Positions 34,999-47,527 of a stretch of DNA of 64,000 nt are shown here, piece by piece. The notes beneath the pieces are model-generated. The model had not been told where the DNA came from, searched no databases, and was given only the letters and a program-made list of their open reading frames with translations. Origin of the DNA: Watersipora subatra (lineage: Eukaryota > Bryozoa > Gymnolaemata > Cheilostomatida > Watersiporidae). The DNA is taken from contig NC_088711.1 in assembly GCF_963576615.1 (NCBI RefSeq), positions 4,712,001-4,776,000 on the forward strand, written 5' to 3'. A program made the position numbers and the translations under genes. Positions within the stretch are counted from its first letter, which is position 1, and each line of letters starts with the position of its first letter.

Positions 34999-37900
34999 GC
35001 GTAAGTTGTGATTCGTGCATGAAGGCTAACTTCAAAGGCAGGAGATACAAATGCTTAATATGCTATGACTATGACTTGTGCGCAGTGTGCTATGAGGTGG
35101 GAGTGACAACAGGGAGGCATTCTACAGACCATGCAATGCAGTGCATTCTCACTAGAGCTGACTTTGGTACATTTCTTTCCATACTATTTTTCCTTCTCTT
35201 CAATTTAGATTGCATCTTCGTAAGATCAATATCATTGTCTATGTATAGCGCAGAACTTAACAACGAGGTTGAGTCTGCATTTGCGACAAAGTACGCAGTT
35301 TCTTGTTTGTCTGAGACATTTTTCTCTAATCTCCCATATGAGTTATTTATTATCCAAAATAGCATCCATGAAAAATAACGTAATCCTGGATAGGTTTCCG
35401 CAAATTTTAAAAGGTGACCAGGCAGTTACTGTAGAGCTGATACTTATCGAGTATGCTTTAGCTCGTTTCACACATTTGGTTCATGTATCATTTATAGACC
35501 ATTCTTGTTTTCCTTTATAATTTTTTCGTTAAAAATTGTACAAGTTTTCTTTTAAAATCAGGGTTGTTCTACGGAGGTGATGCCGCACCCACAGATCATC
35601 CACAGTCATTCACATGTCCTTACTGTGGCACTATGGGTTTCTCAGAGAGTACCTTATCTGAACACGTGACTGGACAACACAGCGACTCCGCCACTGAAGT
35701 AGTGAGTGTTGCAATTCGCGTCATCGAACTTGTCATAGATGACATTGATTGTGAATTCAGGTGTTTGATTCTTCGTTTATCTTAGCGCAAGATTTAGCAC
35801 AGGAACTTCTAAGCTAGTATTATGATAGATAATACTCATTACTATAATATTTATTATTATTTTTGCCAATAATAAAATTATTGACAAAAATACTACTAAA
35901 AAGTTAATCACTAGCAACAATTTGTGATCAGCTAGATTAAGATGCGCTTGCTATGTGGAGTTGCGCTCTCTTTAAACCTGTCTTCTCAACATAAAGATGA
36001 CAACTCCCACCATAAACTTTTCCAGTTGATTCATTGCAATATTTAATATAATTACCAGCAGGCTCCTCGGTGTTAAATTCACTAAATTTATAATAACAGC
36101 TTTACATTTGCTTATGTTTCCATCACATACTTGTGTGGTTGCTGGTTAATTTTTAACTGTGAGGTAGAGGTAGCAGTAGATAAGTTGATTTGTGAAAGGC
36201 CTGTGTTGTCTACTATCATACTATGTCTATGTAAAGTGTGTTTAAATGCTTATGTGTATATGTTTGTAAATTTATGTGTGTATAGATGTATATGCATGCA
36301 AATGTGTGTATACATGTATATGCATGCAAATGTGTGTATACATGTATATGTATGTAAACAAAGGATGCATGTAAATATAAGCATGTATGCGTGTAAAAAG
36401 ATATATGCATGTATACAATTATAGATATGTAAATGTATACTTGTAAATATGTTTATACGTAAATATATTTATACATAGTATATATACTAAAATATACAGA
36501 GTAGTTGGCTGATAGTCAATCATTACAAATTTGTTTCAAGCAGATATAGATCCGCTCTCATCAGGCGATGTACATGTACATATATACGTTTAATATATAT
36601 GTATAATTTTCTACTTGAAACATATGGCTGCTCAATAAAATAATACAATATGAAATTAAATTATTAGTGATACAATACAATATCCATTACTAAAACTTGA
36701 GACTAAAATCGCTTTGTTACTGTTAGTTTCATTCATGTGAAAAGACGGATGCTCATCAGATAAAGTTATGCAGAATCTACTGCATCGCTTACAAGTTGAA
36801 TGATAAAAGTATACAGAAAATATGATTGCCTAAATAATTGTCGATTTTAACTTATATTTTCTATTGTCTGCCGGTATTACTGAGCTCATTTTGACCATCA
36901 AGGCTGACCATTTCTGCCTGACATATAATGTTCAACTTTTCCCAAAAACAGAGGGTGCATTGGAATATGTACTGGCTACAGACTCTTGCTTTTTGGACTA
37001 TTCAGTGTATAATATGTTCAATTAGCTGGTCTTCTAGCTGACACGGATAATTGCTAAACTCAGTAGTTCTTTTCTTTCCATGCCTAAATGAGTGTATGTG
37101 ATACTTGAATCTGGTCTCGCTAGTGTTGTGGGTTTAGTGTTGGCAGTTAGTCCTATATATGTTTTGCATGTTCCGTTGTCACAGTTATAGTACCTCTTTG
37201 GTGAGACAACTTCCAACCGGTGTAAAGTTGCATCTTCTCTTTCTGGTGTTTTTCTGTGTTTTGGATAATATTGTTTTATTAATATTTCCACTTTCTAGAC
37301 TATCTCAAACATTGGTATATTGCTGTTAGGATGATAACCGTAATGTTCGGTTTTACAGATTTGTCCAATATGTGCAGCTCTCCCCGGTGGTGACCCTAAC
37401 ATGGTTTCTGATGACTTCCAAGACCATCTCGCTATGGAACATCGCGGCAGAGAAGGTAGTGGTGTATTGTTCGAGTCTGAATTGCCAGGAATGCACCGGG
37501 CGCAACGAAGGTCGGGCGCATCTGTCAGGAGAGGCGGAAGGAGTCGACATTTGACACAGTCTGTTCCGACAACCACTGCATCGAGTACTCCTTCAGCAGC
37601 TATGCTGAGGGAGCCAATGGATCCCATAGCCGGTCAGAGCTAGTTTAGTTATAGCTTTACTCATTGTCCTCCAGATTTTAATGGTGGTCAAAGATTCAGA
37701 CTTGCATTTTCATACCTGCAGGCCATGCAGATTGTCTGTTTGGTCTACCTATTTATCTACATTTTAAAGAAGAGAAGGACTAATAAGATGGCTATTGTAT
37801 TCTCTTCTTATGACTATAGTACATAAATATGATTATTTTCTTTTTCTTTTAGAATTACTTTCACATCTTTCTGGAGTGCACAATCGAATGAGAGGCACAC

Positions 37901-40900
37901 CGCAACAACTTAGGGAAATACAGATGCAGTTGGAGGCTGAGCGCCGCGCAATCAGGTACAGTATTAGGCATATATTATGGGTTTGACCATGGTAGCTCTG
38001 CGCACGAGAGTATCCCAGATTTTGTTATTTTACTACTAGATGCTATACAAGCTATTAGAGATGTATACGTGTCAGCAGCTCTTGCAATGAACTTTTTAGT
38101 GCATAATCGCTGTCTTGAATGGATAGTCAGCAACTCTGGTCATGGACATTTGCGTGTAATAACAGCGAGAGCAGTACCAAACCACTGGTGATTTTAATAT
38201 TCAATTACTCTGATATTTAAAAGAAATCTCCTTTGTAAGGCTTCGAATTAATCCTTTTTTTGTTAGTTCAACTAAATACTAAAGTGATTAATATTGGATA
38301 ATCTTATAGCCTGCGTTGCAAATTGTTAGAGCTTCAAAGTTTTTATTTCATTTTAAATTTAAAAGCGTATTTTCATTTTATAACTATATTTAACAAGATT
38401 GCATAAAAGCTCATTGCACTCATCGACATGTTTGCTACAGTTTGTAGCCAAAGCCGGCTTTTTACGTGCAATAGAACAGGAGTTACGAGTGTAGATCCAA
38501 TGTAAGCTGAGTCCAGATTACCGCAATCATGCTATCAAATAATATGCTATAATTCTGAAAATTTATAAGTTATGAAAATAATAATCTTTCAAATTCTAAA
38601 AATATAGATATTTGTAAGTAATGAGGTCACACAAACTAATCATAGTTATAATACATGCAACAACCAAAAACTAACATTTTTAAAACAAAAATATTAGTAT
38701 CGTTTGTTCAGCCAGTTGCGTTTTGATTTTTGTCTCTGTTTGGAACCATTTCATATTCTTCTGGCTGTTCAATACCTTCCACAATGTCTTCTGACCTTAA
38801 CCCGTCTTCTGCAAAGCTAAGCTAGTTGATATTAGCGTCCAAACAATCATTAGCAGAGAAAAACTTTCACGTTATGTCATTTTGAATAGAAACTTCAAGC
38901 ACAAATAAAGAGAAACCGCGTGTAATCAAAATAGCATAAAATTGAGAGCCTCGAAATATGCAGTAGCACATTTTCCATCATAAATGCGAAAACCTTTTCC
39001 CATATACATTGAAGTATCAAGACCGCGTAAAAAAGACTACTATTAGCCTGATAGTTACTAATTATTTCTATGGTGTTGCGACTGAAATTGTTAACAAAAG
39101 ATCTAAAGACTTGGAGTTCGAAAACGGACTTTGTTACGAACAGAAACAATGAACAGAATTAATTGTTATTGATGTAATCGAGTCATTATTGGTACGATTT
39201 TGTGGACACTTTTCTGCTGCTTTCTCTATGGGTTCGTAAAGATTACGAGTGTCAAATGGTGGCGGCCAAATAAAGGTGGCATTCAAATACAGGTTTTATG
39301 GTAGCTGTTGTAAAATGATTAATGGCTAAATGTTAAATACTGGGCTGTGTCAAAGATATTTTTTGGCAGCAGATAGCTGAGAAAATTCAGTTGTAAAATG
39401 GCAGACAGTAAAAGTGGGGAAGTTGGGTCTTTCAATTTAATTCTTTCCCATCTTTATCTTTTGATAATTATGAAAGTATTGTTTTTGTATGATGATGGCC
39501 TTTGTTGATTTGTTCCGGTATTTGCTTCATTCGCTTCAACTGTCATATGCAAACGCTTACAACAAATAAATATAGAATTCCCTTTTATTTGCTTTAGCAC
39601 CTAGAAAACAGCAAAGAATACTTTAAACAACTATCCACAACATGGTAATAAATTTGTTACAAAAAAACGGCAAATTAACTAAAGGCAAAACTTAATTTAT
39701 ATGCAATTATTAATATCAATATTAATTTAGCAATAATTCGTAAAAATATGTTTTGTTGTTCTGTGATAAATACCCAAATAAAATGAGTAGGTTTAATTAG
39801 AAAAATTAGAAACTAGAAAATTTTTTATACTTGGAATAAATTAGCGCAAGTTATCTTAGTTTGTAAATATTGCTTATTTATTTTGTTGTTTCAATTTTTT
39901 ACTAGTCTTTTCATTCTCTGTAGTGTTTCAATTAGTTGAAGCTGTTGTATATTGTATAACTGGCTGTTGTATATTGTATAACTAGCTGTTGTATATTGTA
40001 TAACTAGCTGTTGTATATTGTATAACTAGCTGTTGTATATTGTATAACTAGCTGTTGTATATTGTATAACTAGCTGTTGTATATTGTATAACTAGCTGTT
40101 GTATATTGTATAACTAGCTGTTGTATATTGTATAACTAGCTGTTGTATATTGTATAACTAGCTGTTGTATATTGTATAACTAGCTGTTGTATATTGTATA
40201 ACTAGCTGTTGTATATTGTATAACTAGCTGTTGTATATTGTATAACTAGCTGTTGTATATTGTATAACTAGCTGTTGTATATTGTATAACTAGCTGTTGT
40301 ATAGTGTATAACTAGCTGTTGTATATTGTATAACTAGCTGTTGTATATTGTATAACTAGCTGTTGTATATTGTATAACTAGCTGTTGTATATTGTATAAC
40401 TAGCTGTTGTATATTGTATAACTAGCTGTTGTATATTGTATAACTAGCTGTTGTATATTGTATAACTAGCTGTTGTATATTGTATAACTAGCTGTTGTAT
40501 ATTGTATAACTAGCTGTTGTATATTGTATAACTAGCTGTTGTATATTGTATAACTAGCTGTTGTATATTGTATAACTAGCTGTTGTATATTGTATAACTA
40601 GCTGTTGTATATTGTATAACTAGCTGTTGTATATTGTATAACTAGCTGTTGTATATTGTATAACTAGCTGTTGTATATTGTATAACTAGCTGTTGTATAT
40701 TGTATAACTAGCTGTTGTATATTGTATAACTAGCTGTTGTATATTGTATAACTAGCTGTTGTATATTGTATAACTAGCTGTTGTATATTGTATAACTAGC
40801 TGTTGTATATTGTATAACTAGCTGTTGTATATTGTATAACTAGCTGTTGTATATTGTATAACTAGCTGTTGTATATTGTATAACTAGCTGTTGTATATTG

Positions 40901-43900
40901 TATAACTAGCTGTTGTATATTGTATAACTAGCTGTTGTATATTGTATAACTAGCTGTTGTATATTGAAAATTACTTCATATGCCGAGACAAATATTTTCC
41001 GCATATAAGCTGGTTTTAGAACTCAAAATCTTTTTTCTAAAATAATGGTGTTCGGCTTATATGCGCGTAACTCTGATTGAAAGCAAACGAGATGGCATCA
41101 TGCTAACATACTTTTGACAACAATTTGAACCTTTGTTAACTCAACTTTATTAATAAAAGTAAAACAGCAATAATGGTTACCACTGCCATTAATTCTTTCG
41201 CTACCAAATAAAGTTTTATGGAAACATTTAAATATTTGATAAAACCAAATACAGTCAAACATGGATAACTCGAACTTCACGGGACCGAGCGAAAGTGTTC
41301 GAATTATCAGAGCGTTCAAGTTATCAGAGCACTGTCACAAGTCCATGTATTTACTTATTTATTAGTAGATACATGTACATATACAAACTATAATATAAAT
41401 CAAAAGCACAAATGGCTTGTTTCAAATTAAATGCTTCTAATGTAAAGTTTAAAACGTTTTTATCAAAAAGTATAGAGATTTTTTTATCACTTGAGATTGG
41501 TTTGTTGTTTGAGGTGATGTTATTGCCAGGACGTTTTTTAGATTGACATTGGCAAAACTTGATCGTTGTTGAAATGCTCAAAAGAAAAGACATCTTTTTC
41601 TATTGAGTGTTTTACCTATGATCAATTTTGCCAATTTCTTTTGAAGTTTATGCAAAGATTACCTCACTTTACCTTGCTTCCGAAGGGCGATCGCTAAGCG
41701 GATGTTTGGTATAAATCAAATTGCACCAAACCTTTAGAAAAGTCGTTGACAAAAATATTTTGCCGATGGAGGTAATAACGACGCTTATGAATTCCGAAAA
41801 GTTGAGGTTTACCTCTATGGCTTGGAATAAAGTGATTTTCTAAAGCGATAACAACCGTTTCGGTAGCCGTTGGGCAAAAAACAGTTCGAGTTAACAGTGT
41901 TAAGTTCGAGTTATCTATAGCAATTTATCATTACGTGGGAACGGACCAAAGAAACCGTTCGAATTAACCATGTGTTCGAGCTATCCGTGGGCGAGTTATC
42001 CATGTTTGACTGTATTTGACATTAGCGCATATAAGTAGTCATAACATTTGCCCAAATTAATTAGCATAAAATTGTACACCTTCTGATGACATAAACAGGC
42101 CACACAAATGCGCTGCAGAATGAGATCAGACACTTTTTTGTCCTCTTCATACTATCGTGGTGGACATGTTCCAAGTGGGATGAGTTACCACTATTACTAT
42201 AACTTACAGCGTTATTATTACTGTTACACATAAATACTGTCACTACTATTATTGCTCAATAGATAATCATCAGAAGTCCATTGATCTACACTTTGTGAAA
42301 CTTACATAGCTGTATTGTGTCTTATCACCGGGAAGAAGACGTCTTCACCATAATAAGAGCCGTGTCTGGCCATGGCCACGCTAAGAGTTAAAAATATTGC
42401 CTCGCACAGGAATTGAACTTGTGTACTCCGAGTTACAGACCAGCTCTTTAACCGCTACACAACTTGGCCAATGATGCCTCAACTGATTACTCATTATGGT
42501 CTCACACGGTGCACAGGCCTGCCAAGTCAGGCATACTAGTAGCTATAAAATGTGTTTTTGCAAAGTGAGACTAAGGTCAGTGTGAAGTGCGAACATGTTT
42601 TCCATTGGCTCGACGCAAACAGATGATTGTTTCCTTTCAAATAAGCGGATATGCAATATGCTAATTATATATTTACTCGCCAATCAGAAACATTTTGTAC
42701 TTGGCCTGCAACAGCCGCTCTTTTTGAATAATATTTTGCTTTGATAGGTATGTGCGGCGTCTTATGGTTTATATGGTTGGCTTATCTGCGAACTCTTATA
42801 AAATCCTTGATTTCAGGGCCATTTTTCTAGGGTCGGTGATATGCGGGGACATACATAAATGCCTCATCAATCTCAAATTTCTCAAAGATTTCAAATTTTA
42901 CGTCATATGTCAAACTTATGATCAAAAGTTGAGGTTGACTACTCATAATAATGACTCTATTGTATTATAACATCATTGTTCAATGGATTAGTTAAAAGAG
43001 GACACCGATGACTATCTTATTGAACATTTGTTCAGTACTTGGAGTTGTTTTTCATGTAGTTCTGACTAATTTTTAAATGATTTAGAATTTGAATTGTACA
43101 CACCATACAAGCGATTGAATTTATTATATATTTTTTGATACGCACAGTTGATTGATTATATTTTAGTCGTGTCAGGTTGCTACTTTTACTTCAAATAAAA
43201 AAGTGATCTGGGCCCAGCTTTGATAACATCTACATGTATATGTTGTCGACTTGGTGATTTCATATTGTCCGATATCTGACATTTGTTGTTCATTTAAAAT
43301 GTGCAGTCCTTCACAAACCATTTATTTAGTTTGAGCCCAAGTTCAACTGTGTGAGCTTTGCACATTTTGTTGCAAGTTGCTGGGCATAGGTATCACAGCG
43401 GAATAAAAACTTTGTCTTGTAGAATTCCAACAGAGAGTCTTGCATCTTATAGGGATCATCTCCAGCGCCTTCCACGAAGGGCTGGAATGATGTATGAACC
43501 TGGGTTACACCCCAATTCTTCTAATGCCGAAACTCCACGCAGTTCAGCCAGTGCTCAGGCATCAACATCCTCTACTTCCAGTCGAACTGAGACAAAACTG
43601 TTAAGCAAGTGAGTGATAGTTGGGTTATTAAACATTTTAGTGCTTGTTGTGCGATCGCCGTACGAATATCACATGACATTCCTTTCAATGACATACCGAT
43701 CGTTTTTGATACATAATTTTTTCATTACATAATCAGCTCAAATCGCCAGTATGCAATTGTCACAAACAAATGTTTTTTCTACATTACTAGCTGCTGCCAT
43801 GAAATGACCGCAAATAGCTAGATAAATACCATAGATAGTTTTACTATTACACTGCCCAGGATATAAACTAAGAAATTATAAATATTTAGGATATGACTTG

Positions 43901-46900
43901 CAGGCTAATGATGTTTGACAATTTGGTTTGGTGAATGTATCTAATATTGAGTGCCGCTAGCTATCAAATGAAATGAGAATATTTTTGTACATATTGTCAA
44001 ATAATAATTATGGTGAATAAGCAAGCCCAAATTCAAGCTGCTGTTACTGTGTGTGTTTGATTATTATAATTTTCAGACTAACAGAAGTATAGCTGTTTAA
44101 AATAGTCTAAAGCAAGGTTTCGAGTGTTTCAAAGTTGCAGAAATGTAGATTTGTACAGTATATGACACGCTTGCTAATAAAATTAGTGGTGTAAAGTTGC
44201 ACAAAATCGCAACAGGATGGGTTTTACCGTACTTTTCAGACTATAAACCACACCCTTATATAAGCTGCATCTGCTTTATTTTCCAAAAAACGACAATAAA
44301 ACTAGAAATTCCATTGTCATACAGCCCACGACCAAAGTGATATTGGAAAAAAGAAAGGGCACTGATGGTTGAGAAATGCAATATTAGCAGTCAAATGGCA
44401 CTGCTGTGCAATAGGATGACTGCAATGGTAGCTGTAATGTACTGGGTGTGGGTGTTATTATATACAACAAACAGCAATAATGAAAGGAAAAGATTGTATG
44501 TTTATATCTCTCCCCCTGCAATAGGAGAAATGCAATATTGGCCAATATTAGAAGTAAAATGCACTGATATTATTAGAATAATCAATATTATTAATATAGT
44601 AATAATATAAAACCAATGCACAATTTTGTTTACATTTAAAAACGTCATAGCGATATCAAGAAGTTGTGATATTTATATAGATTTTTAGAAAATCTGTACT
44701 ACGTAGTCATTGTTCTGTAGTCATCCAAATTTATAATTAAATATCGTAATAATCCCATGAGAATCGTTAGAAAAAATATCGTCATTTCCTTTACTTACAC
44801 TGCATTGGACATCAGTTAGAATACCAAAGTACTCAAGTGTCTAAAATGTCAATTTGAAATCGGCAAAAATGAAACGATTTCGGTACTCCTACATTAATTA
44901 CAGAAACCGTCGACAATGCCATAGACTGGTGAAATGTGCACGTTAATTTTTCGTGAAATGCACACGATTTAATCGTTATATTCTCTGTCGCCCGGCGTTT
45001 CAATTTCCGGTCTTAACTTTTATTAAACCAAGCTTTTCAAGCGTTTTGTGACGATTTTCGTCCAAATAAATCTGTCTATTTGTGTATAATCCGATCAGAT
45101 GGGCAAGTTTTTAGAGAATTTCGATAATTTACAAAGACTTGGTAACATATTTAAATAGGCCTATATGTGTTTTGTATCGTTATTATACTTCAACTAATCT
45201 ACAAAACGATGGTTAAATTTGTTGATGAAATTTTGTTACAAGGGTTCGTCTCATTGTTGATGAATAATTTTCGTAAGTTGTGTGCACATGCATTTATCAT
45301 AACAACTCCCAAACTTCGCATCCGCCCGTTTGGTCGTGGGGCAATACATAGGCCGCACCTTTGTATAGGCCGCAGAACTCAGGACGATGCTTTTCAACAC
45401 GGCAGCAACTTTCCTGTTTAAAATGGAACAGTGCCTAACGGCACAGTTTCGTATTAATCGATGCTTTTTAACCTAGTGCCTAACAGAATAGTACCGTTAG
45501 GCATTGTTTTGTATTTTCTTTCACCGCTAGAGACACACTAACCGGAGATTCTGGTTAATGCGCCCTAGCGATGGAAGAAAAAGCCACAGAATAGCCGCAC
45601 CCTTATATAGCCGCATGGCTCAAACCATCAGAAAAAAGTAGCGGCTAATAGTCCGAAAAGTACGGTAACTCTTTCACTACCACATTGAATTCTGACCTTC
45701 GAATTAATTCGATTCGAAGGTCTTATCTGCATTCGAATTAATTCAAACAGATTATTTGAAAACTCGATATACCATTAGTATTTATGCAGATATCGTTTTG
45801 GTGTAAAATGCATCTTGTTCAGAACAGAATTCTCTACAAGATGAGTATAAAATTGTTCAGTGAATCCCACTTTTGCAAATTTCCTTACGCTTCCTTTGCA
45901 TTGAAAGAACGCAGTAACTTTATCATGGCGATTTGGTTTTCCCTGTTTTGAAAAATGATTAGAAATGGAATTGCTTAGCAAAAATATATTTGATTGGTTG
46001 CACATGATTAGCAACAAGATTGTTTCGTTGGAGACAAAATTGGTCTAGCTTATGTGTAGGCTTCGTAATGAAAAGAAAAGTGAAACCCTGTTGATAAGCC
46101 GATACATCGGCTTACGATCTGTACTTCTATTACAGTAGCGAAATAGTTATAAGACTTGTTTAACCATTAAACTGACAGCATTTTACAATTACATCTATTT
46201 ATAGCAATATAATCATAATTCATTTTTAGCAATTATTTTCATGTTAGAAGAACAAGAAACTAGCTTTGGAGGTGAAAAAATTTGCAATGTAAGCTCCAAA
46301 CGGTGACATAAGGTAATCAATTTTTCGACAAAACATAAACTTATGAATTACTCTATGTCAAAGCTGACTATTAGGCAATGCAAGAATGCGAGACGAGCGC
46401 TTGGCCAGCCACAATTTGTATACCTTTTTGCCATGTAGTTGCCATGATTATCAAACATACCAGATTCCACAAATACGCTCCACATTAACTCTCGAGGGGT
46501 GATTATAGAATTACAATAAGCGGCTTGTGCCTACATCTTGTGGAGTGCTTTAGCAAGAAATTCTTCCGTCACACATACAGGAAAATAAATAAAAAACCCA
46601 TAACCATTAGCATTTCGCAGAAGCCATGTTTAAAACCTATCAACGCCTGATCAGCTTTTATGAATAAGAGTTTTAAATGGTCAGCTTTTAGATAATCTAG
46701 TTTAAGAAAAGAGCAATTCAAATAATAATTACTTAGCATCGGTTTCCAGTCAATATTTTGCAAAGATGGTGAATCTTTTTACGTCCTAGAAATGTTGATA
46801 AAGCCTGATACTGTATTCGGTCGAAATTACACAAAACCATTATTAAAACCTTGATATGTAATGATTTTATCTGCTGTTGTTGTAACCTTTAGTGTTAACC

Positions 46901-47206
46901 ATTTCAGTGCACCTTTAAAGTAATGCTTAAAACATCATCATTATTCTTTACAGATACTTGAGTGAAAGTAAACCTGTAGGGCGCGATCTGGAAGAGAAGG
47001 AGAAAACGAAGGCCGAACAAAGCTTGTTTATACAGGAAGTGTTATTGGCTACTCTCACTAACACAAGTCTATCAAGTAAAGAGTCGAAAGAATGTGTGTC
47101 ATCGGACATTGTGTCAGCTGGTGGTGAAGCCACAGCTTTAGTTAGCTCAATCACTAATCTATCAGATGCTTCTGAGACGCACAAAGTTGATAAAAGCCAT
47201 CAATAG
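34999..47206 (+). CDS. KCMF1: KCMF1, ZZ and C2H2 zinc-finger E3 ubiquitin ligase (5' exon missing)
   Basis: Six exons: 34999-35166, 35562-35701, 37359-37632, 37853-37955, 43423-43608 and 46954-47206 (TAG). All junctions are GT-AG and their phases agree, giving about 374 codons; human KCMF1 has 381. Exon 1 (the few residues before GVSCDSC) was not found. Exon one of this list carries the ZZ finger: SCDSCMKANFKGRRYKC, then ICYDYDLCAVCYE and the Cys/His ligands to HAMQCILTR. The next has the C2H2 finger (CPYCGTMGFSESTLSEH...H). The third starts ICPICAALPGGDPN and holds DDFQDHLAMEHR, then ends REPMDPIA. The fourth has ELLSHLSGV and QMQLEAERR. The last has AEQSLFIQEVLLATL, matching the conserved C-terminal helix. 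KCMF1 is a RING-less ligase that works with UBR4 on degradation of damaged proteins. The 5.5-kb intron holds a satellite and two transposons. Confidence 0.93.
36240..36480. repeat. TATG-rich simple repeat in a KCMF1 intron
   Basis: Imperfect tandem units of about 26-27 bp (GTGTGTATACATGTATATGC) followed by degenerate ATGTAAA/TATACGTAAAT tracts. ORFs here on both strands are low-complexity artefacts. Confidence 0.8.
38393..39301. mobile_element. Family A element, partial copy, inverted
   Basis: It lies in the large KCMF1 intron. The right end AAATACAGGTTTTATGG, with TA following, matches the family A terminus. 39195-39260 matches the sub-terminal part of copy 1 (27380-27450) in reverse, and 38410-38500 matches 28450-28550 in reverse. 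The other terminus is not visible, so the copy is truncated. Confidence 0.65.
39935..40966. repeat. 22-bp satellite, about 47 copies, nearly perfect
   Basis: Head-to-tail copies of a 22-bp unit (TAGCTGTTGTATATTGTATA plus AC). Over about 1 kb I saw only two deviations: CTGG in the first unit and ATAGTG for ATATTG near 40304. It lies in the KCMF1 intron between 37955 and 43423. Confidence 0.97.
41252..42012. mobile_element. pogo-like MITE, copy 2
   Basis: The ends CAGTCAAACATGGATAACTC and GAGTTATCCATGTTTGACTG are perfect inverted repeats with TA on both sides. It is colinear with 30722-31813 but lacks that copy's internal segment at about 31140-31500. It lies in the KCMF1 intron. Confidence 0.9.
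42310..42476 (-). repeat. tRNA-derived SINE (candidate)
   Basis: On the minus strand a tRNA-like head begins GGCCAAGTTGTGTAGCGGTT (A box) and carries a B-box-like AGTTCAATTCC, ending CTGTGCGAGGC. An unrelated tail of about 90 bp follows toward 42310. The tRNA fold is partly retained (the TTGGCC-type end does not pair), so I call it a SINE rather than a tRNA gene. Confidence 0.6.
44227..45665. mobile_element. Inverted-repeat element with CCGTACTTTTC ends
   Basis: The left end CCGTACTTTTCAGACTATAA and the complement of the right end (CCGTACTTTTCGGACTATTA) match, with TA on both sides. Sub-terminal CACCCTTATATA-GC tracts occur on both sides, and internally at about 45335-45375 (CATAGGCCGCACC). 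A small internal hairpin around GTGCCTAACGG / CCGTTAGGCA lies at 45431-45504. No coding sequence recognised. It lies in the last KCMF1 intron. Confidence 0.8.
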
Positions 47207-47527
47207 CGTAGGATTTAGTGGATAACTTCTGTTAGGATGTTCCAAGTACTGTGTTATTTTTCAATGTTAATCTGCTGAAGCAAAATTACTAATTAAATAA
47301 CAGCTGGGCTAGCTTATTGTATCAAGTGAAGTGGAAGATTTCACTGCAATATGGTGTTTGATTTGGTTTAACGTCAGCATTGCACTGCTCTTAATTATCC
47401 TATTTTATTTATATAAAGAATGTCTTAATGCCAGATTTTTTCCAGCTGATTAAATGAAACAAGGTGTTGATGTAAGCGCATCATAAATGTGAACTAGTTG
47501 TACATTTTTATTTCAAGACATGAATCC
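47207..47527. terminator. Shared 3' region of KCMF1 and ALG6
   Basis: Only 321 bp separate the two convergent stop codons. TTTATT at about 47403-47411 is a minus-strand AATAAA for ALG6. For KCMF1, an ATTAAA-type signal lies at 47292, and AATAAA strings occur only further on (about 47588), inside the ALG6 coding exon. The two 3' UTRs probably overlap. Confidence 0.5.

Noticed and set aside
42405-42476. Functional tRNA gene on the minus strand
   Set aside because: A and B boxes are present but the acceptor stem does not pair and a long unrelated tail follows, as in a SINE.
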